Assembly (NCBI GenBank): GCA_016720745.1
Contig: JADKKA010000013.1
Location: 1-21,443, forward strand
Length of the DNA: 21,443 bases
Source of the DNA: Chitinophagaceae bacterium
GTDB taxonomy: Bacteria > Bacteroidota > Bacteroidia > Chitinophagales > Chitinophagaceae
Direction: 5' to 3'
Positions 7,098 to 14,616 of the stretch are shown here, piece after piece. Below the pieces are notes generated by a model. The model was not told where the DNA came from, did not search any database, and saw only the letters and a list, made by a program, of their open reading frames with translations. Within the stretch, counting starts at the first letter, position 1; the number at the start of each line of letters is the position of its first letter. The position numbers and the translations under genes were made by a program.

Positions 7098-9403
7098 TAT
7101 TCAGTGATATATTTAAACTCAAACGGGGGGAATACCTTGCCGTCTGTGTTGTATGTTTCTGCGAATTTTGCCCTCCATCTTCCTTTGTGCCAGTCCTGCT
7201 CCATTTCAATCATCATAAAATACCTGTCGGCACTGTCTACATCTGCGTCAATCATCTGGTAATTATGAACCATGTCCGGCCATTCATCTGTTAACCCGTT
7301 AAGTGAACCGGAAAAATATCTTATGCAGTAGTTGTTTTGGTTGTATGTCTCGTTCACCCTGTGGTATTCAAAGGGCTGGAAATAGTCATCGCTATTAGGC
7401 TCTGATAAAGCCCACTGCTGAGAACTCCAATAGACAGGCTGTAAAGGATATACTCCTGAGTGTTCAGCAAACATCCCGCCTTTTAATATTGGTTTAGGGG
7501 AATCGCTTATAGTTACATCTTCATCAAGATTGGCAGAATAACCAGCGGCCACCCTTTCGGCTTTTGAGTATTGGCCGGAGTATTTTCTATACCCACCGTT
7601 TATGTACGGGTAGTAAGAGAACGAAATATTTGAGTAGTTCAGATTCTTGTCATAGTTAGAACTTGCGCCCTGTTTGAAGTTGTGCAACCAGATGTAAACC
7701 TTTCCGGCTACCGGGGCGGGTGGTGCTTCCCATGTAAAGCTGTTCCATTCAAGTTCTTCAACTAATCCCCATGTTAGGAAGATTTCCCCGGCTGTTGTGT
7801 TAGCTGAAAAGTTGCTGGTATCATACCACTTGTATGTACTTTCACCGGGTACGAATAAGGGGTCATCTATGGTATTATCACCGCCCAAAATATAGTACTT
7901 GCCATCATCACCATGAAGTAAAACCTGTAAAAGATGTACCGATTGGTTACCAAATCCGGTTGTACTTTCTAGCCTCCAATCAAAGGAAATATCAAACTTA
8001 TCTTTTGCGTCAATTTCAATGGCCTCGCTCTCTAAATATTCCTTATAGGTAAATGTGGTAGCGTCCTCAATTACTAAATATCTTTCTTCCTCGTAACCCT
8101 TGTCATTAAATATCCTTTTTGAATAAGGGGTTAAAGTAGTTGTTTGTGGGCTTGTCGGGTAGCCTCTTTTGATTGTCCAGCAGTCAACCTCATAAGTCTT
8201 TTCGGTTGAAGTACCTCCGGGCAATTCATCACCCTTTGAAAAATCCACATTGCAGGGGATTTCTTTCGGGTATTCGTAACGGTATGAGTGCTTAGTGAAT
8301 TTAAGCGGTCTATCGTATTCCGTTAACTGGCTTCTTTCGATCCAGTGGGCAATACCACCGTCTCCGATTTCTTTAGCCATTGAAACACCCGAACCGGTGC
8401 TAACATAAGCCCCGTCCTCATCGTATTCAGCGATGTAGTATAAAAGGTCGTTAATTTCATCAGGTGAAATAATCCACCATTCGCCTTTATATTGAGTTAA
8501 GAAGCAATTCTTATCTAATATCTTTTCAAGTACCGCCCTGCAATCTTCACACTCCCCTATCTCAGCCTCAAATGTTTTGGCATCTAAATGAATCTTGTCA
8601 TAAAGATGACCGGTTGCCTGATCGGTCAGGGTGAAGTTTGTTATCCCTGATTCGTGAACAGGGGTAGGCGATACACCTATATATGACCCTGCTGTAACCG
8701 TTTCAGTGACTGTGAACACCGTACCATTATTTGATCCGGTTGAGGTGCAAAGAAGCCTTTGACCTACATAAAACTGCGGCTGGTAATCGGCAGGAACCGG
8801 GAAAAATATTGTATCTGAAGCACTGGAAAAGTTACCCAATCCGATTAAAGCCGTTCCTGTTCCCGGTTTGATATTATTCACTACCTTAAAAGGCAGGTTT
8901 AACCCCGTCCTTTTTAAGCACCATGCGATATAGTCTGCAATCCGGTTCTTTCCGGTTGGCACTGCGTCAGCGTCCGTTAATAAATCCCTCTCAGACAGCA
9001 ATGCGAGGTTATCAGAGGCAATTAAGCCGATAACCTGGGGATTGGGTAGGAAAGGTCTGGATGTCTCAGAAAGGACTAAAAAGCCCTTAAAGAGAAAGTC
9101 TGTATCGTTTACTTTTATCTCAACGTACCATCTTTGATCGGTGGAATCTACAAAGGTGTAGGCATTAATAGACTGAGTGCTTAAAAACTCCATCCTTGCC
9201 TGTTTTGCGAAGATCCCGAACTTTGACCGCCCGTTATTAATTACGGACATAACTAAAGGTTGCCCTGAAGGTTTCAGATCGTAAACCGTTGGGGTGTCTG
9301 CGTCATCAATGATATGCTCAGTGTCGAAAATGCGAACCTGCACCTCATTGGTGTCATCGGCCATCAACCACTCGCTTTTATATATCGTTCCGTATTGGCT
9401 CAT
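7097..9403 (-). CDS. Large tail-tip / hub-like protein
   Basis: A 768-residue protein encoded directly after the tape measure, the position of distal tail and tail-associated proteins in siphoviruses. The N-terminal 130 residues follow a layout I associate with tail-tip proteins of Bacteroidota phages: IYKSEWLMADDTNEVQVRIF, then DQRWYVEIKVNDTDFLFKGF and a proline-rich turn before IGLIASDNLALL. A middle part has a CEDCRAVLEKILDKNC segment and QYKGEWWIISPDE. The C-terminal half is tyrosine- and tryptophan-rich with beta character (INGGYRKYSGQYSKAERVA). No peptidase or lysozyme motif was seen. It overlaps the tape measure by 4 bases (ATGA, 9400-9403). Confidence 0.75.
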   Translation of the reverse strand: MSQYGTIYKSEWLMADDTNEVQVRIFDTEHIIDDADTPTVYDLKPSGQPLVMSVINNGRSKFGIFAKQARMEFLSTQSINAYTFVDSTDQRWYVEIKVNDTDFLFKGFLVLSETSRPFLPNPQVIGLIASDNLALLSERDLLTDADAVPTGKNRIADYIAWCLKRTGLNLPFKVVNNIKPGTGTALIGLGNFSSASDTIFFPVPADYQPQFYVGQRLLCTSTGSNNGTVFTVTETVTAGSYIGVSPTPVHESGITNFTLTDQATGHLYDKIHLDAKTFEAEIGECEDCRAVLEKILDKNCFLTQYKGEWWIISPDEINDLLYYIAEYDEDGAYVSTGSGVSMAKEIGDGGIAHWIERSQLTEYDRPLKFTKHSYRYEYPKEIPCNVDFSKGDELPGGTSTEKTYEVDCWTIKRGYPTSPQTTTLTPYSKRIFNDKGYEEERYLVIEDATTFTYKEYLESEAIEIDAKDKFDISFDWRLESTTGFGNQSVHLLQVLLHGDDGKYYILGGDNTIDDPLFVPGESTYKWYDTSNFSANTTAGEIFLTWGLVEELEWNSFTWEAPPAPVAGKVYIWLHNFKQGASSNYDKNLNYSNISFSYYPYINGGYRKYSGQYSKAERVAAGYSANLDEDVTISDSPKPILKGGMFAEHSGVYPLQPVYWSSQQWALSEPNSDDYFQPFEYHRVNETYNQNNYCIRYFSGSLNGLTDEWPDMVHNYQMIDADVDSADRYFMMIEMEQDWHKGRWRAKFAETYNTDGKVFPPFEFKYITE

Positions 9404-11070
9404 ATTAACGCTCCCTGACTTCTGTTTCCGTTTGCCAGTACACCAATTAATTTATTTCCTGAAATCTCAAATACTACCCTGCCAGCGAACCCGCCGCCTG
9501 ACATGGTGGATAATCTGCCGTTGGGGATGATTGATCCGCTTGTTCCGGGTTGGAAGTACTCAGGGCCGTTTTCCCCTACTAAGTAACCGGTTCCCGCTTT
9601 TACAGCACCACCGACAGCCCTCCCACCACCAAAGTTTGAAATAGCTTTACCCGCTGCGATGGCAAGTACACCTAAACCGATGGCAACCGCTCCGGGGATG
9701 GCAAAACCACCCGCTCCGAATATCTTATCTAATCCTTCTTTGATTGCGCCGTATTGGATCAGGGCTTTACCTAAAGAAGAAAGCAGACCGCCTAAAGCCT
9801 GAGTTAACCCGGCTCCGAAGTCTTTACCAGATAATGCGTTTCCAAGCCCTTCACCTAATGATGAAAAAGAGTCCTGGAATCCGGCAGAAAGTATAGAGTT
9901 AAAACTTTCAGCTAATTTTTGCGCCTCAGTTTTAAGTTTTGGCTGTAATGCCTGAAGCAGCGAAAAGTCTGTTGTTATTGGCCTTTTAAAGTAGTTCCCT
10001 AACTCAGTAGAAAAGTAGTTGCCAAAGCTATCAGCAGCAAAAACGGCTGGCCCTTCTAGGTCTATATCAAAAACCGCTGTTAATGGTTTTACAGTAACCC
10101 TATCGGGATTAACTGTGATATTGCCAGTTGACGTGTTGGTAAGTTTAACACCCTTAGAAAGTTCACCAATTTGTCTTAGAATGAAATCAATATCAGCTTG
10201 AACCTGATTTAACTCACCCTTCAACTCGCCACGTTTGCCTAAAATAGATTGAGCGATTGCGCCCCTTTGCGAAGGGTCTTGCCTTGCTGCGTTAAGCTGT
10301 GAATCCTGGAAATTATTTACAGCATCAAATAAGGCATTTTCTGTGTTAGTTCTGGTAGCACCCTGAAGTTGTAGCTGTTTGGTAATAAGCTGCTCTAATT
10401 GGGCTTGCTTAATCTTTACGGCGATAACTGTACGAAGATTAGATATGTAGTTTTTATAAGCATCATCTAAACCAGATACAGCGTTCCCCTCTAATTTAAT
10501 ACCGTTAAAAACTTCCGGCTGAATCTTCTGAAGTTCTTTTATCGCAATCAGCTTCCTTTCTCTCGTCTCTGTTTCAGATTTTAAAACAGCTATAAGGGTA
10601 GAAACTTCTGCCGCCTCTTTACCAGCACCTTCAAATATTGCCTTAGTAGCGTCTGATAACTTTTTGAAATTATCTGCTGCTTCGCTTGACTTTTTCCCTG
10701 CGCTAAATAGCTTATCTCCGAAAACGACTAATAAAGAAGATGCCGCACTGATGGCAAAACCTAATCCGGCAGGGCCGATTAAAGAAGATCCTAAAGCCTT
10801 TAAAGCGCCTCCCGTTGTTCCTGTGGTAGCCTTTAATCTCTGGAATGATTCCAGTAAAGGGTTTAAGTTATTCGCAATACCTAAGAAACCGAACGGGGCA
10901 TCCTGCGCAACCCGTCCTAAATTGGTCATAGCCAAAGTAGCCTGATTTGAAGCCGGTGTTAATCTCTTCAGGCTTTGCTCTGCTTTACCTACTGCATTGC
11001 TTACCTGTGAAGTAGTCTGACTTACACCCTTCGCCTCTAATGATATTATCCCCGTCAGTATATTAGCCAT
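9400..11070 (-). CDS. Tape measure protein
   Basis: A 556-residue protein with an alanine-, glycine-, serine- and glutamine-rich composition, long helical stretches (VGKAEQSLKRLTPASNQATL, TLIAVLKSETETRERKLIAI) and hydrophobic segments (LGFAISAASSLLVVFG, IPGAVAIGLGVLAIAAGKAI), then a glycine-rich end (GGGRAVGGAVKAGTGYLVGENGPEYF). The GTGYLVGENGPE motif is typical of tape measure C-termini. It determines tail length; at the usual 0.15 nm per residue it predicts a tail of about 83 nm. It lies after the G/GT chaperone pair, which it overlaps by 8 bases. Confidence 0.9.
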   Translation of the reverse strand: MANILTGIISLEAKGVSQTTSQVSNAVGKAEQSLKRLTPASNQATLAMTNLGRVAQDAPFGFLGIANNLNPLLESFQRLKATTGTTGGALKALGSSLIGPAGLGFAISAASSLLVVFGDKLFSAGKKSSEAADNFKKLSDATKAIFEGAGKEAAEVSTLIAVLKSETETRERKLIAIKELQKIQPEVFNGIKLEGNAVSGLDDAYKNYISNLRTVIAVKIKQAQLEQLITKQLQLQGATRTNTENALFDAVNNFQDSQLNAARQDPSQRGAIAQSILGKRGELKGELNQVQADIDFILRQIGELSKGVKLTNTSTGNITVNPDRVTVKPLTAVFDIDLEGPAVFAADSFGNYFSTELGNYFKRPITTDFSLLQALQPKLKTEAQKLAESFNSILSAGFQDSFSSLGEGLGNALSGKDFGAGLTQALGGLLSSLGKALIQYGAIKEGLDKIFGAGGFAIPGAVAIGLGVLAIAAGKAISNFGGGRAVGGAVKAGTGYLVGENGPEYFQPGTSGSIIPNGRLSTMSGGGFAGRVVFEISGNKLIGVLANGNRSQGALI

Positions 11071-11706
11071 TCACTACTCCGTTTAACCTTTTATACTCCT
11101 CAATTAAATCCTGATCACTTGACCGGCTTTCTAACTCGTCATCAAAAGCCAAAGGCACATCTTCCAAAGGGCTTACCTTTTCACCTGCTCCGTGTTTCAT
11201 CATAGCCACCGCAATCATCCTTTGAACCCGCCAATCGTTAACCTTACCCATATAGGTAAGGATACATTCATCCATTGTAGCGCTCCAGAAGTCGCCAGGA
11301 CTCATTCCAGCCCCGAAACAGACCCTTTGCAGGTCATTCCAGGTTAACTCAGTTCCGTTTTTTTTTGTTCAACCGGATCCAAGTCGCTGCCGGAATGCCC
11401 GATCAGCTTAACGTAACTTTCGCTACCAATACCGCCCATTTCTTCAACCCACTGACAAGCGTGAAAATCGGTGAACTTAAAGGCTTCTCCCTTCTCTCTT
11501 TGCTTATGCTCAACAGCACAAAGGATCATTTCAATATTATCTGCCCATGAACTTTCATCCTCACTCAACCGGGCTACCAGTTTCTTATCTGATAACCCTA
11601 GTTTCATGCAGAATCTTTTATAAGCCCACACAGAGAATTTACCCTCTATAATCTCACCGCTTTTCAGCGTTATCTTAAATTCCTTACCCGGAAGTAATTC
11701 CAGCAT
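11063..11706 (-). CDS. Tail assembly chaperone GT (product of -1 frameshift)
   Basis: The G frame (11706-11344, 120 residues, MLELLPGKEFKITLKSG) ends just after a run of nine A on the coding strand. A -1 shift there enters the T frame, open as NGTELTWNDLQRVCFGAGMS and continuing PGDFWSATMDE to a stop at 11063. The span gives exactly 214 residues for a single -1 shift. W-x-D-L-x-R-V ... MSPGDFW resembles the C-terminal partner of tail chaperones (lambda GT type), which bind the tape measure before tube assembly. The T frame also has its own ATG at 11305, but that start would cut off the conserved part. It lies immediately before the tape measure, as in lambda. Confidence 0.8.
11344..11706 (-). 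CDS. Tail assembly chaperone G (unshifted product)
   Basis: The 120-residue product made without frameshifting. It begins with a small beta region (ELLPGKEFKITLKSGEIIEG) followed by helices (SVWAYKRFCMKLGLSDKKLV, WADNIEMILCAVEHK), and ends DPVEQKKTELS right after the slippery A-run. It lies between the tail tube and the tape measure, the standard G position. Families with this role are usually made in excess over the GT fusion. Start chosen as the only ATG after the tube gene, 17 bases downstream of it. Confidence 0.8.
   Translation of the reverse strand: MLELLPGKEFKITLKSGEIIEGKFSVWAYKRFCMKLGLSDKKLVARLSEDESSWADNIEMILCAVEHKQREKGEAFKFTDFHACQWVEEMGGIGSESYVKLIGHSGSDLDPVEQKKTELS
11358..11366 (-). 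other. Slippery A9 site for programmed -1 frameshift
   Basis: Nine consecutive A on the coding strand, read as CAA AAA AAA ACG in frame 0, with a stop 5 codons later. A -1 slip on A-AAA-AAA re-pairs perfectly. I did not identify a clear downstream pseudoknot. Tail chaperone genes of many tailed phages use such sites. Because other homopolymers in this window look affected by indels, a length error in this run cannot be ruled out from sequence alone. Confidence 0.7.
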
Positions 11707-11723
11707 AGTATTTTATTTAGTTA

Positions 11724-12155
11724 TTAAACTGTAATGTCAAGTGTACCTGTACCGCTGAACGTAGCGGAGAAATTCATAAGACTTCCAACACTATTGGTGA
11801 TACGGAAGTTTGTCAGGTATGCAGAACCAGAAGCGTATAAATCGGTTCCGGGGCTTCCACTTGTTGGGTATTGGGTACGGATAAGCAAAAGCGTTTGTGC
11901 GCTTGCATAACCCAAAAGGGTTTCCGCACTTGCTTCACCTGCTCCTGGGGTTGTACTCATTACACCCTCTACATCAAAACTCCATTTGTTAGAACCTAAC
12001 CCGGTTAAAGTACCGCAATCGGTTTCTTCCTCTGTGGTGCTGGTTTCATGGTTGAAAGTCCAGCCCTTTTTACAAACAATATTCAGCCATGTAGTACCGC
12101 TGTCTACACTGGTTGAGATTGGTACGAGGTTACTCTGTAAACTTGTTACTGCCAT
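11724..12155 (-). CDS. Major tail tube protein
   Basis: A 143-residue protein with the composition and strand pattern of phage tail tubes: polar beta strands, many Thr, Ser and Gly, a central loop (TSTTEEETDCGTLTGLG) and the final SLMNFSATFSGTGTLDITV. It sits between the tail terminator and the G/GT chaperones, the canonical place for the tube subunit. It is preceded by a clearly A-rich leader (AAAAAAGAAAAAAG) in place of a Shine-Dalgarno, as usual for highly expressed Bacteroidota genes. Confidence 0.85.
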   Translation of the reverse strand: MAVTSLQSNLVPISTSVDSGTTWLNIVCKKGWTFNHETSTTEEETDCGTLTGLGSNKWSFDVEGVMSTTPGAGEASAETLLGYASAQTLLLIRTQYPTSGSPGTDLYASGSAYLTNFRITNSVGSLMNFSATFSGTGTLDITV

Positions 12156-12167
12156 CTTTTTTCTTTT

Positions 12168-12611
12168 TTACTGTTGAACTATTATAAATGTTAATCTTAC
12201 CCTACTCACTAAAACGCTCTGTGTTGGTGTATCTTGAACCAAAAACGTAGATGCGCTTTCCCTGAAGCCTTCCTGAAACTGAAAACCAGAAGGAACGGTT
12301 AAACCAAGTGTACTGATAGAAGGAAAAATAATCTCCAGCATATCTTCGTAAACATCGTCTATCCCATCCTTGCTTACTTCTGTTCCTGTCTTTTGGACTA
12401 TATCAATGTCAATACTTGACTGTGTGTTAAAAGAACTGCTATTCCTTTCTACCGGTGATTCAGATTGGGTGGAAAGGACTATAAACAAATCAGACGGCGC
12501 ACTATTCCTTATTTTTTCATCAACCACCGGAACGGCAACAGAGTTATATGTAATCTGCCCGTCCAATGCGTTAAATATTGCGTGTCTTAATATTTTTTTC
12601 GTATCACGCAT
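12168..12611 (-). CDS. Tail terminator-like protein
   Basis: A 147-residue protein: an N-terminal helix (DTKKILRHAIFNALDG), a short strand pair with VAVPVVDEKI, then DLFIVLSTQSES and a beta-rich SIDIDIVQKT region, with the end VLVSRVRLTFIIVQQ. The order helix, PVxD strand, IVxS strand and closing beta strands is that of DUF3168/lambda gpU-like tail terminators, which cap the tube and join it to the head. Position between gp10-like and tube genes agrees. It overlaps the GIY-YIG gene by 8 bases, so the endonuclease was inserted without breaking coupling. Confidence 0.7.
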   Translation of the reverse strand: MRDTKKILRHAIFNALDGQITYNSVAVPVVDEKIRNSAPSDLFIVLSTQSESPVERNSSSFNTQSSIDIDIVQKTGTEVSKDGIDDVYEDMLEIIFPSISTLGLTVPSGFQFQEGFRESASTFLVQDTPTQSVLVSRVRLTFIIVQQ

Positions 12612-13194
12612 ACTTCAAAGCCCTCCTTTCTGCCCATATTCTTTTCATATTCTCACTAACCAAGCTTCTTGTATGTTCGCTTTTGTTTTTACCGGCTTCT
12701 TTTATTTTCTGTAAAGCATCTGGACTATGCTTGTAGCCTAATGCTCGTTTATTACCAAGTCCTTTACCCTTTTTAGCCATACTCATTTTTAGCCTAGTCT
12801 CATCGCTGATATTGGATTTAGCCAATCTCATTTTTTCAATAGTTTCCGGTTTCATAGCAGAATGAGAAAAACTCATTTTTTTAATCGACTCTTTACTATG
12901 CGAACCTCCAAGCCCGCCATCTTTGATATTCAACATTGTATATCCGACTAACCTATAAACATCTATATAAGTTCTTTCATACTGATCAACAATATTCTGA
13001 CTGCAATCGTCCGGCAATTCGTGTACTATTGATATATTATGATTAGAAAAGCCATACTTCTTAAGAGACCTATACAAATAAACCTGACTAGCACAATCCA
13101 AACGCTTATACTTGGAAAACCTATTTGATTTATGCTTTGTTTGTCCTATATAAACCTTGTTTGCAGGCGATTCTATTTTATATATAACTTTCAC
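12604..13194 (-). CDS. GIY-YIG homing endonuclease (free-standing)
   Basis: A 196-residue protein. The N-terminus has the GIY-YIG pattern in the form VIYKIESPANKVYIGQT, then an arginine region (RFSKYKRLDC) and the late glutamate in QYERTYIDVYR. The C-terminal half contains repeated short DNA-binding modules of the NUMOD3 type (SKESIKKMSFSHS, KPETIEKMRLAKS, SDETRLKMSMAKKGKG, SPDALQKIKEAGKN). It sits between gp10-like and tail terminator genes with overlaps of 4 and 8 bases. Three 60-base rows hand-counted in it are 30-35% GC, against 43% in one row of the preceding gene, consistent with independent acquisition. There is no intron or intein around it. Its likely action is to cut phages lacking it and spread by repair. 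Confidence 0.9.
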   Translation of the reverse strand: MKVIYKIESPANKVYIGQTKHKSNRFSKYKRLDCASQVYLYRSLKKYGFSNHNISIVHELPDDCSQNIVDQYERTYIDVYRLVGYTMLNIKDGGLGGSHSKESIKKMSFSHSAMKPETIEKMRLAKSNISDETRLKMSMAKKGKGLGNKRALGYKHSPDALQKIKEAGKNKSEHTRSLVSENMKRIWAERRALKYA

Positions 13195-13622
13195 TGTTCT
13201 GTGTTCAAATATTTACCTACCCTGTCATTTACCGACTTAGTAATTAACGGGGCATGAATAAAGAAGTATGGTTGTGGCCTTTGACCTGCTACCTGTCTTG
13301 ATCCTTTGAATTGAATAGCGTATTTGGCTAAATCTGCCGGAACGGAAACCTTTGCACCGGTTCCCCATTCTACATAAGGAGCGTATTTGACATTCGCAGA
13401 AACTTCAGCGGATAACTCGCCTGTTTTACGTGAAGTAATACTACCAGCTAAGCGACCGCCTAAACCGATAATCTTATTCCTGGGGGCAGAGCGTTTAATA
13501 AGCCCTTCCCATCGCATAGCCTCGTCCTGAATGATAGCACCAACAACCTGCCGTGTTTGCTTTGGCAGATTGTCTAGCTTCGCCCTGAACTCCCTAAATC
13601 CTTCTATTTTTACGTTTGCCAT
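13191..13622 (-). CDS. HK97 gp10-like tail completion / neck protein
   Basis: A 143-residue protein with the hallmark VKYAPYVEWGTGAKV of the HK97 gp10 family, preceded by the usual helix (FREFRAKLDNLPKQTRQVVG) and a basic strand region (KRSAPRNKIIGLGGRLAGSI). The late PQPYFFIHAPL is the second conserved patch. It joins the head connector to the tail. Its ATG overlaps the upstream stop by one base (TAATG). Confidence 0.9.
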   Translation of the reverse strand: MANVKIEGFREFRAKLDNLPKQTRQVVGAIIQDEAMRWEGLIKRSAPRNKIIGLGGRLAGSITSRKTGELSAEVSANVKYAPYVEWGTGAKVSVPADLAKYAIQFKGSRQVAGQRPQPYFFIHAPLITKSVNDRVGKYLNTEQ

Positions 13623-13951
13623 TAATTCACCTGTTCACTCAACACAAAACGGTAGTAAAATCTCTTTTCCCCGATCTTCTCAAAGCTGTTTATCGTAAAT
13701 GTTCTGCTCTCGATCTCAATCTTTGTGTCCATCCTGATATTATCCTTAATATCATCCTGGTATCTGGTAATCATTTCATAGGAATTGGACTCTACCAGTT
13801 CTCCAAAGGACAAAGACCGTGATCCGCTCAGCTTCTTTAAACTTCCCCTTGTGGTCAGTAAAGTAGAATAGCTGTCCGCTCCCCCTGCTCCTAAATTGGA
13901 CGGGGTGTTCTCTTTGAAAACAACAACTTTATTTAATTGACCTACTCCCAC
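13622..13951 (-). CDS. Head closure / head-tail adaptor protein (SPP1 gp16 / HK97 gp7-like)
   Basis: A 109-residue small beta-barrel type protein: MGVGQLNKVVVFKEN, then DSYSTLLTTRGSLKKLSGSR (the W/G-S-x-x-x-L-S-G-x-R region) and the final FTINSFEKIGEKRFYYRFVL. This is the phage head-tail adaptor pattern. It seals the connector after packaging and binds the tail. It follows the gp6-like connector with a 10-base overlap. Confidence 0.88.
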   Translation of the reverse strand: MGVGQLNKVVVFKENTPSNLGAGGADSYSTLLTTRGSLKKLSGSRSLSFGELVESNSYEMITRYQDDIKDNIRMDTKIEIESRTFTINSFEKIGEKRFYYRFVLSEQVN

Positions 13952-14478
13952 GTAAAATCTTTATACCTCAAAATCAAATTAAAAGCCTCCGGGCTAAACT
14001 GTCCTTTATTACTATCCCCCCTATGCTCATACCTAAAAGCAATCTCATTAAGTATCCCTAATTTCAAATCCGGTGGACAAGTAGCCCACTCCGTACCTGT
14101 TACATATGTAACCTTACAGCGACCGCCTGAGAAAATGTTCAAAGTCTTTTTAAGCTGACCGTCTAAATCGTAGTCATCATTCACCACAAGCAACTCTGTG
14201 TAGTCTCCCGCCGATACTTTCCGGTAAACAGAAGTAACGGAAGCAACGGGATTGTAGGGGATAGAGTACTCTGTATTACAATCAAAATCAAACGTCCATA
14301 CTTTTGTTTGTGTTCCTAAAGCGATACCGCAGTAGTTTTCTACCTCCCTGGTTACCTGTTTAAACAAGTCTGTTAACATGGTATCATCATCCGTATGCGT
14401 TACCGCAAGATGTGTTTTTACCTCTGTTAATGACACCGGCCATGTGGCGGGTGCGCTTGTAGTTTTTACATCAAACAT
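13942..14478 (-). CDS. gp6-like head-tail connector protein
   Basis: A 178-residue protein, starting MFDVKTTSAPATWPVSLTEV and KTHLAVTHTDDDTMLTDLFK, the typical beginning of the gp6-like / phiE125 gp8 connector family (L-x-E-x-K-x-H-L-x-x ... DD-x-x-L). The helix QVTREVENYCGIALG follows, then a beta insertion (YSIPYNPVASVTSVYRK), and the end PPDLKLGILNEIAFRYEHRG forms the last helix. It makes the ring below the portal. It starts after the 138-base gap that separates it from the capsid gene. Confidence 0.9.
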   Translation of the reverse strand: MFDVKTTSAPATWPVSLTEVKTHLAVTHTDDDTMLTDLFKQVTREVENYCGIALGTQTKVWTFDFDCNTEYSIPYNPVASVTSVYRKVSAGDYTELLVVNDDYDLDGQLKKTLNIFSGGRCKVTYVTGTEWATCPPDLKLGILNEIAFRYEHRGDSNKGQFSPEAFNLILRYKDFTWE

Positions 14479-14492
14479 TTTTATTCTATTGT

Positions 14493-14576
14493 GTGCCTGT
14501 GGGGTTACGCTCCCCCCGGTCGCTGTTATACTGCTTACCTTCGTTCCCCCTCACGGGTTTGGATATTAACAGGCAC
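14493..14576 (-). ncRNA. Candidate structured RNA element in the capsid-connector gap
   Basis: On the minus strand the gap can fold as a closed multi-helix element. An 8-bp closing stem is GUGCCUGU (14576-14569) with ACAGGCAC (14500-14493). Inside are CCC-GUGA-GGG, a 3-bp stem with a GNRA loop, and GGGG-AGCGUAA-CCCC. A possible third helix GGU/ACC lies between them. The GNRA loop exists only on the transcribed strand, which supports function in the mRNA. I do not match it to a named RNA family. It could be a leader for the connector genes, a processing site separating capsid from connector expression, or a remnant. Evidence is base-pairing by eye only. Confidence 0.4.
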
Positions 14577-14590
14577 TACCTTAAATTCAA

Positions 14591-14608
14591 ACAGCCTTAC
14601 GGGGCTGT
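14591..14608 (-). terminator. Weak terminator-like hairpin after the capsid gene
   Basis: A 6-bp stem (ACAGCC/GGCTGT) with a 6-base loop lies 8 bases after the capsid stop and is followed on the minus strand by TTGAATTT, a broken T-run. It may cause partial termination, leaving more capsid message than connector message, or stabilise the 3' end of capsid mRNA. Confidence 0.5.
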
Positions 14609-14616
14609 GTTAGTTG

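Noticed and set aside
10664..10945. Plus-strand frames opposite the tape measure
   Set aside because: Low-complexity, Ala/Lys/Pro-rich mirror images of the helical tape measure coding strand. No family.
11063..11305. T-frame of the chaperone as an independent gene starting at its ATG (11305)
   Set aside because: The conserved part begins before this ATG and is continuous with the slippery site, so the fusion product is the better model.
14493..14576. Group I intron or known ribozyme in the capsid-connector gap
   Set aside because: Too short, it interrupts no gene, and I could not find the conserved cores of hammerhead, HDV or group I introns.
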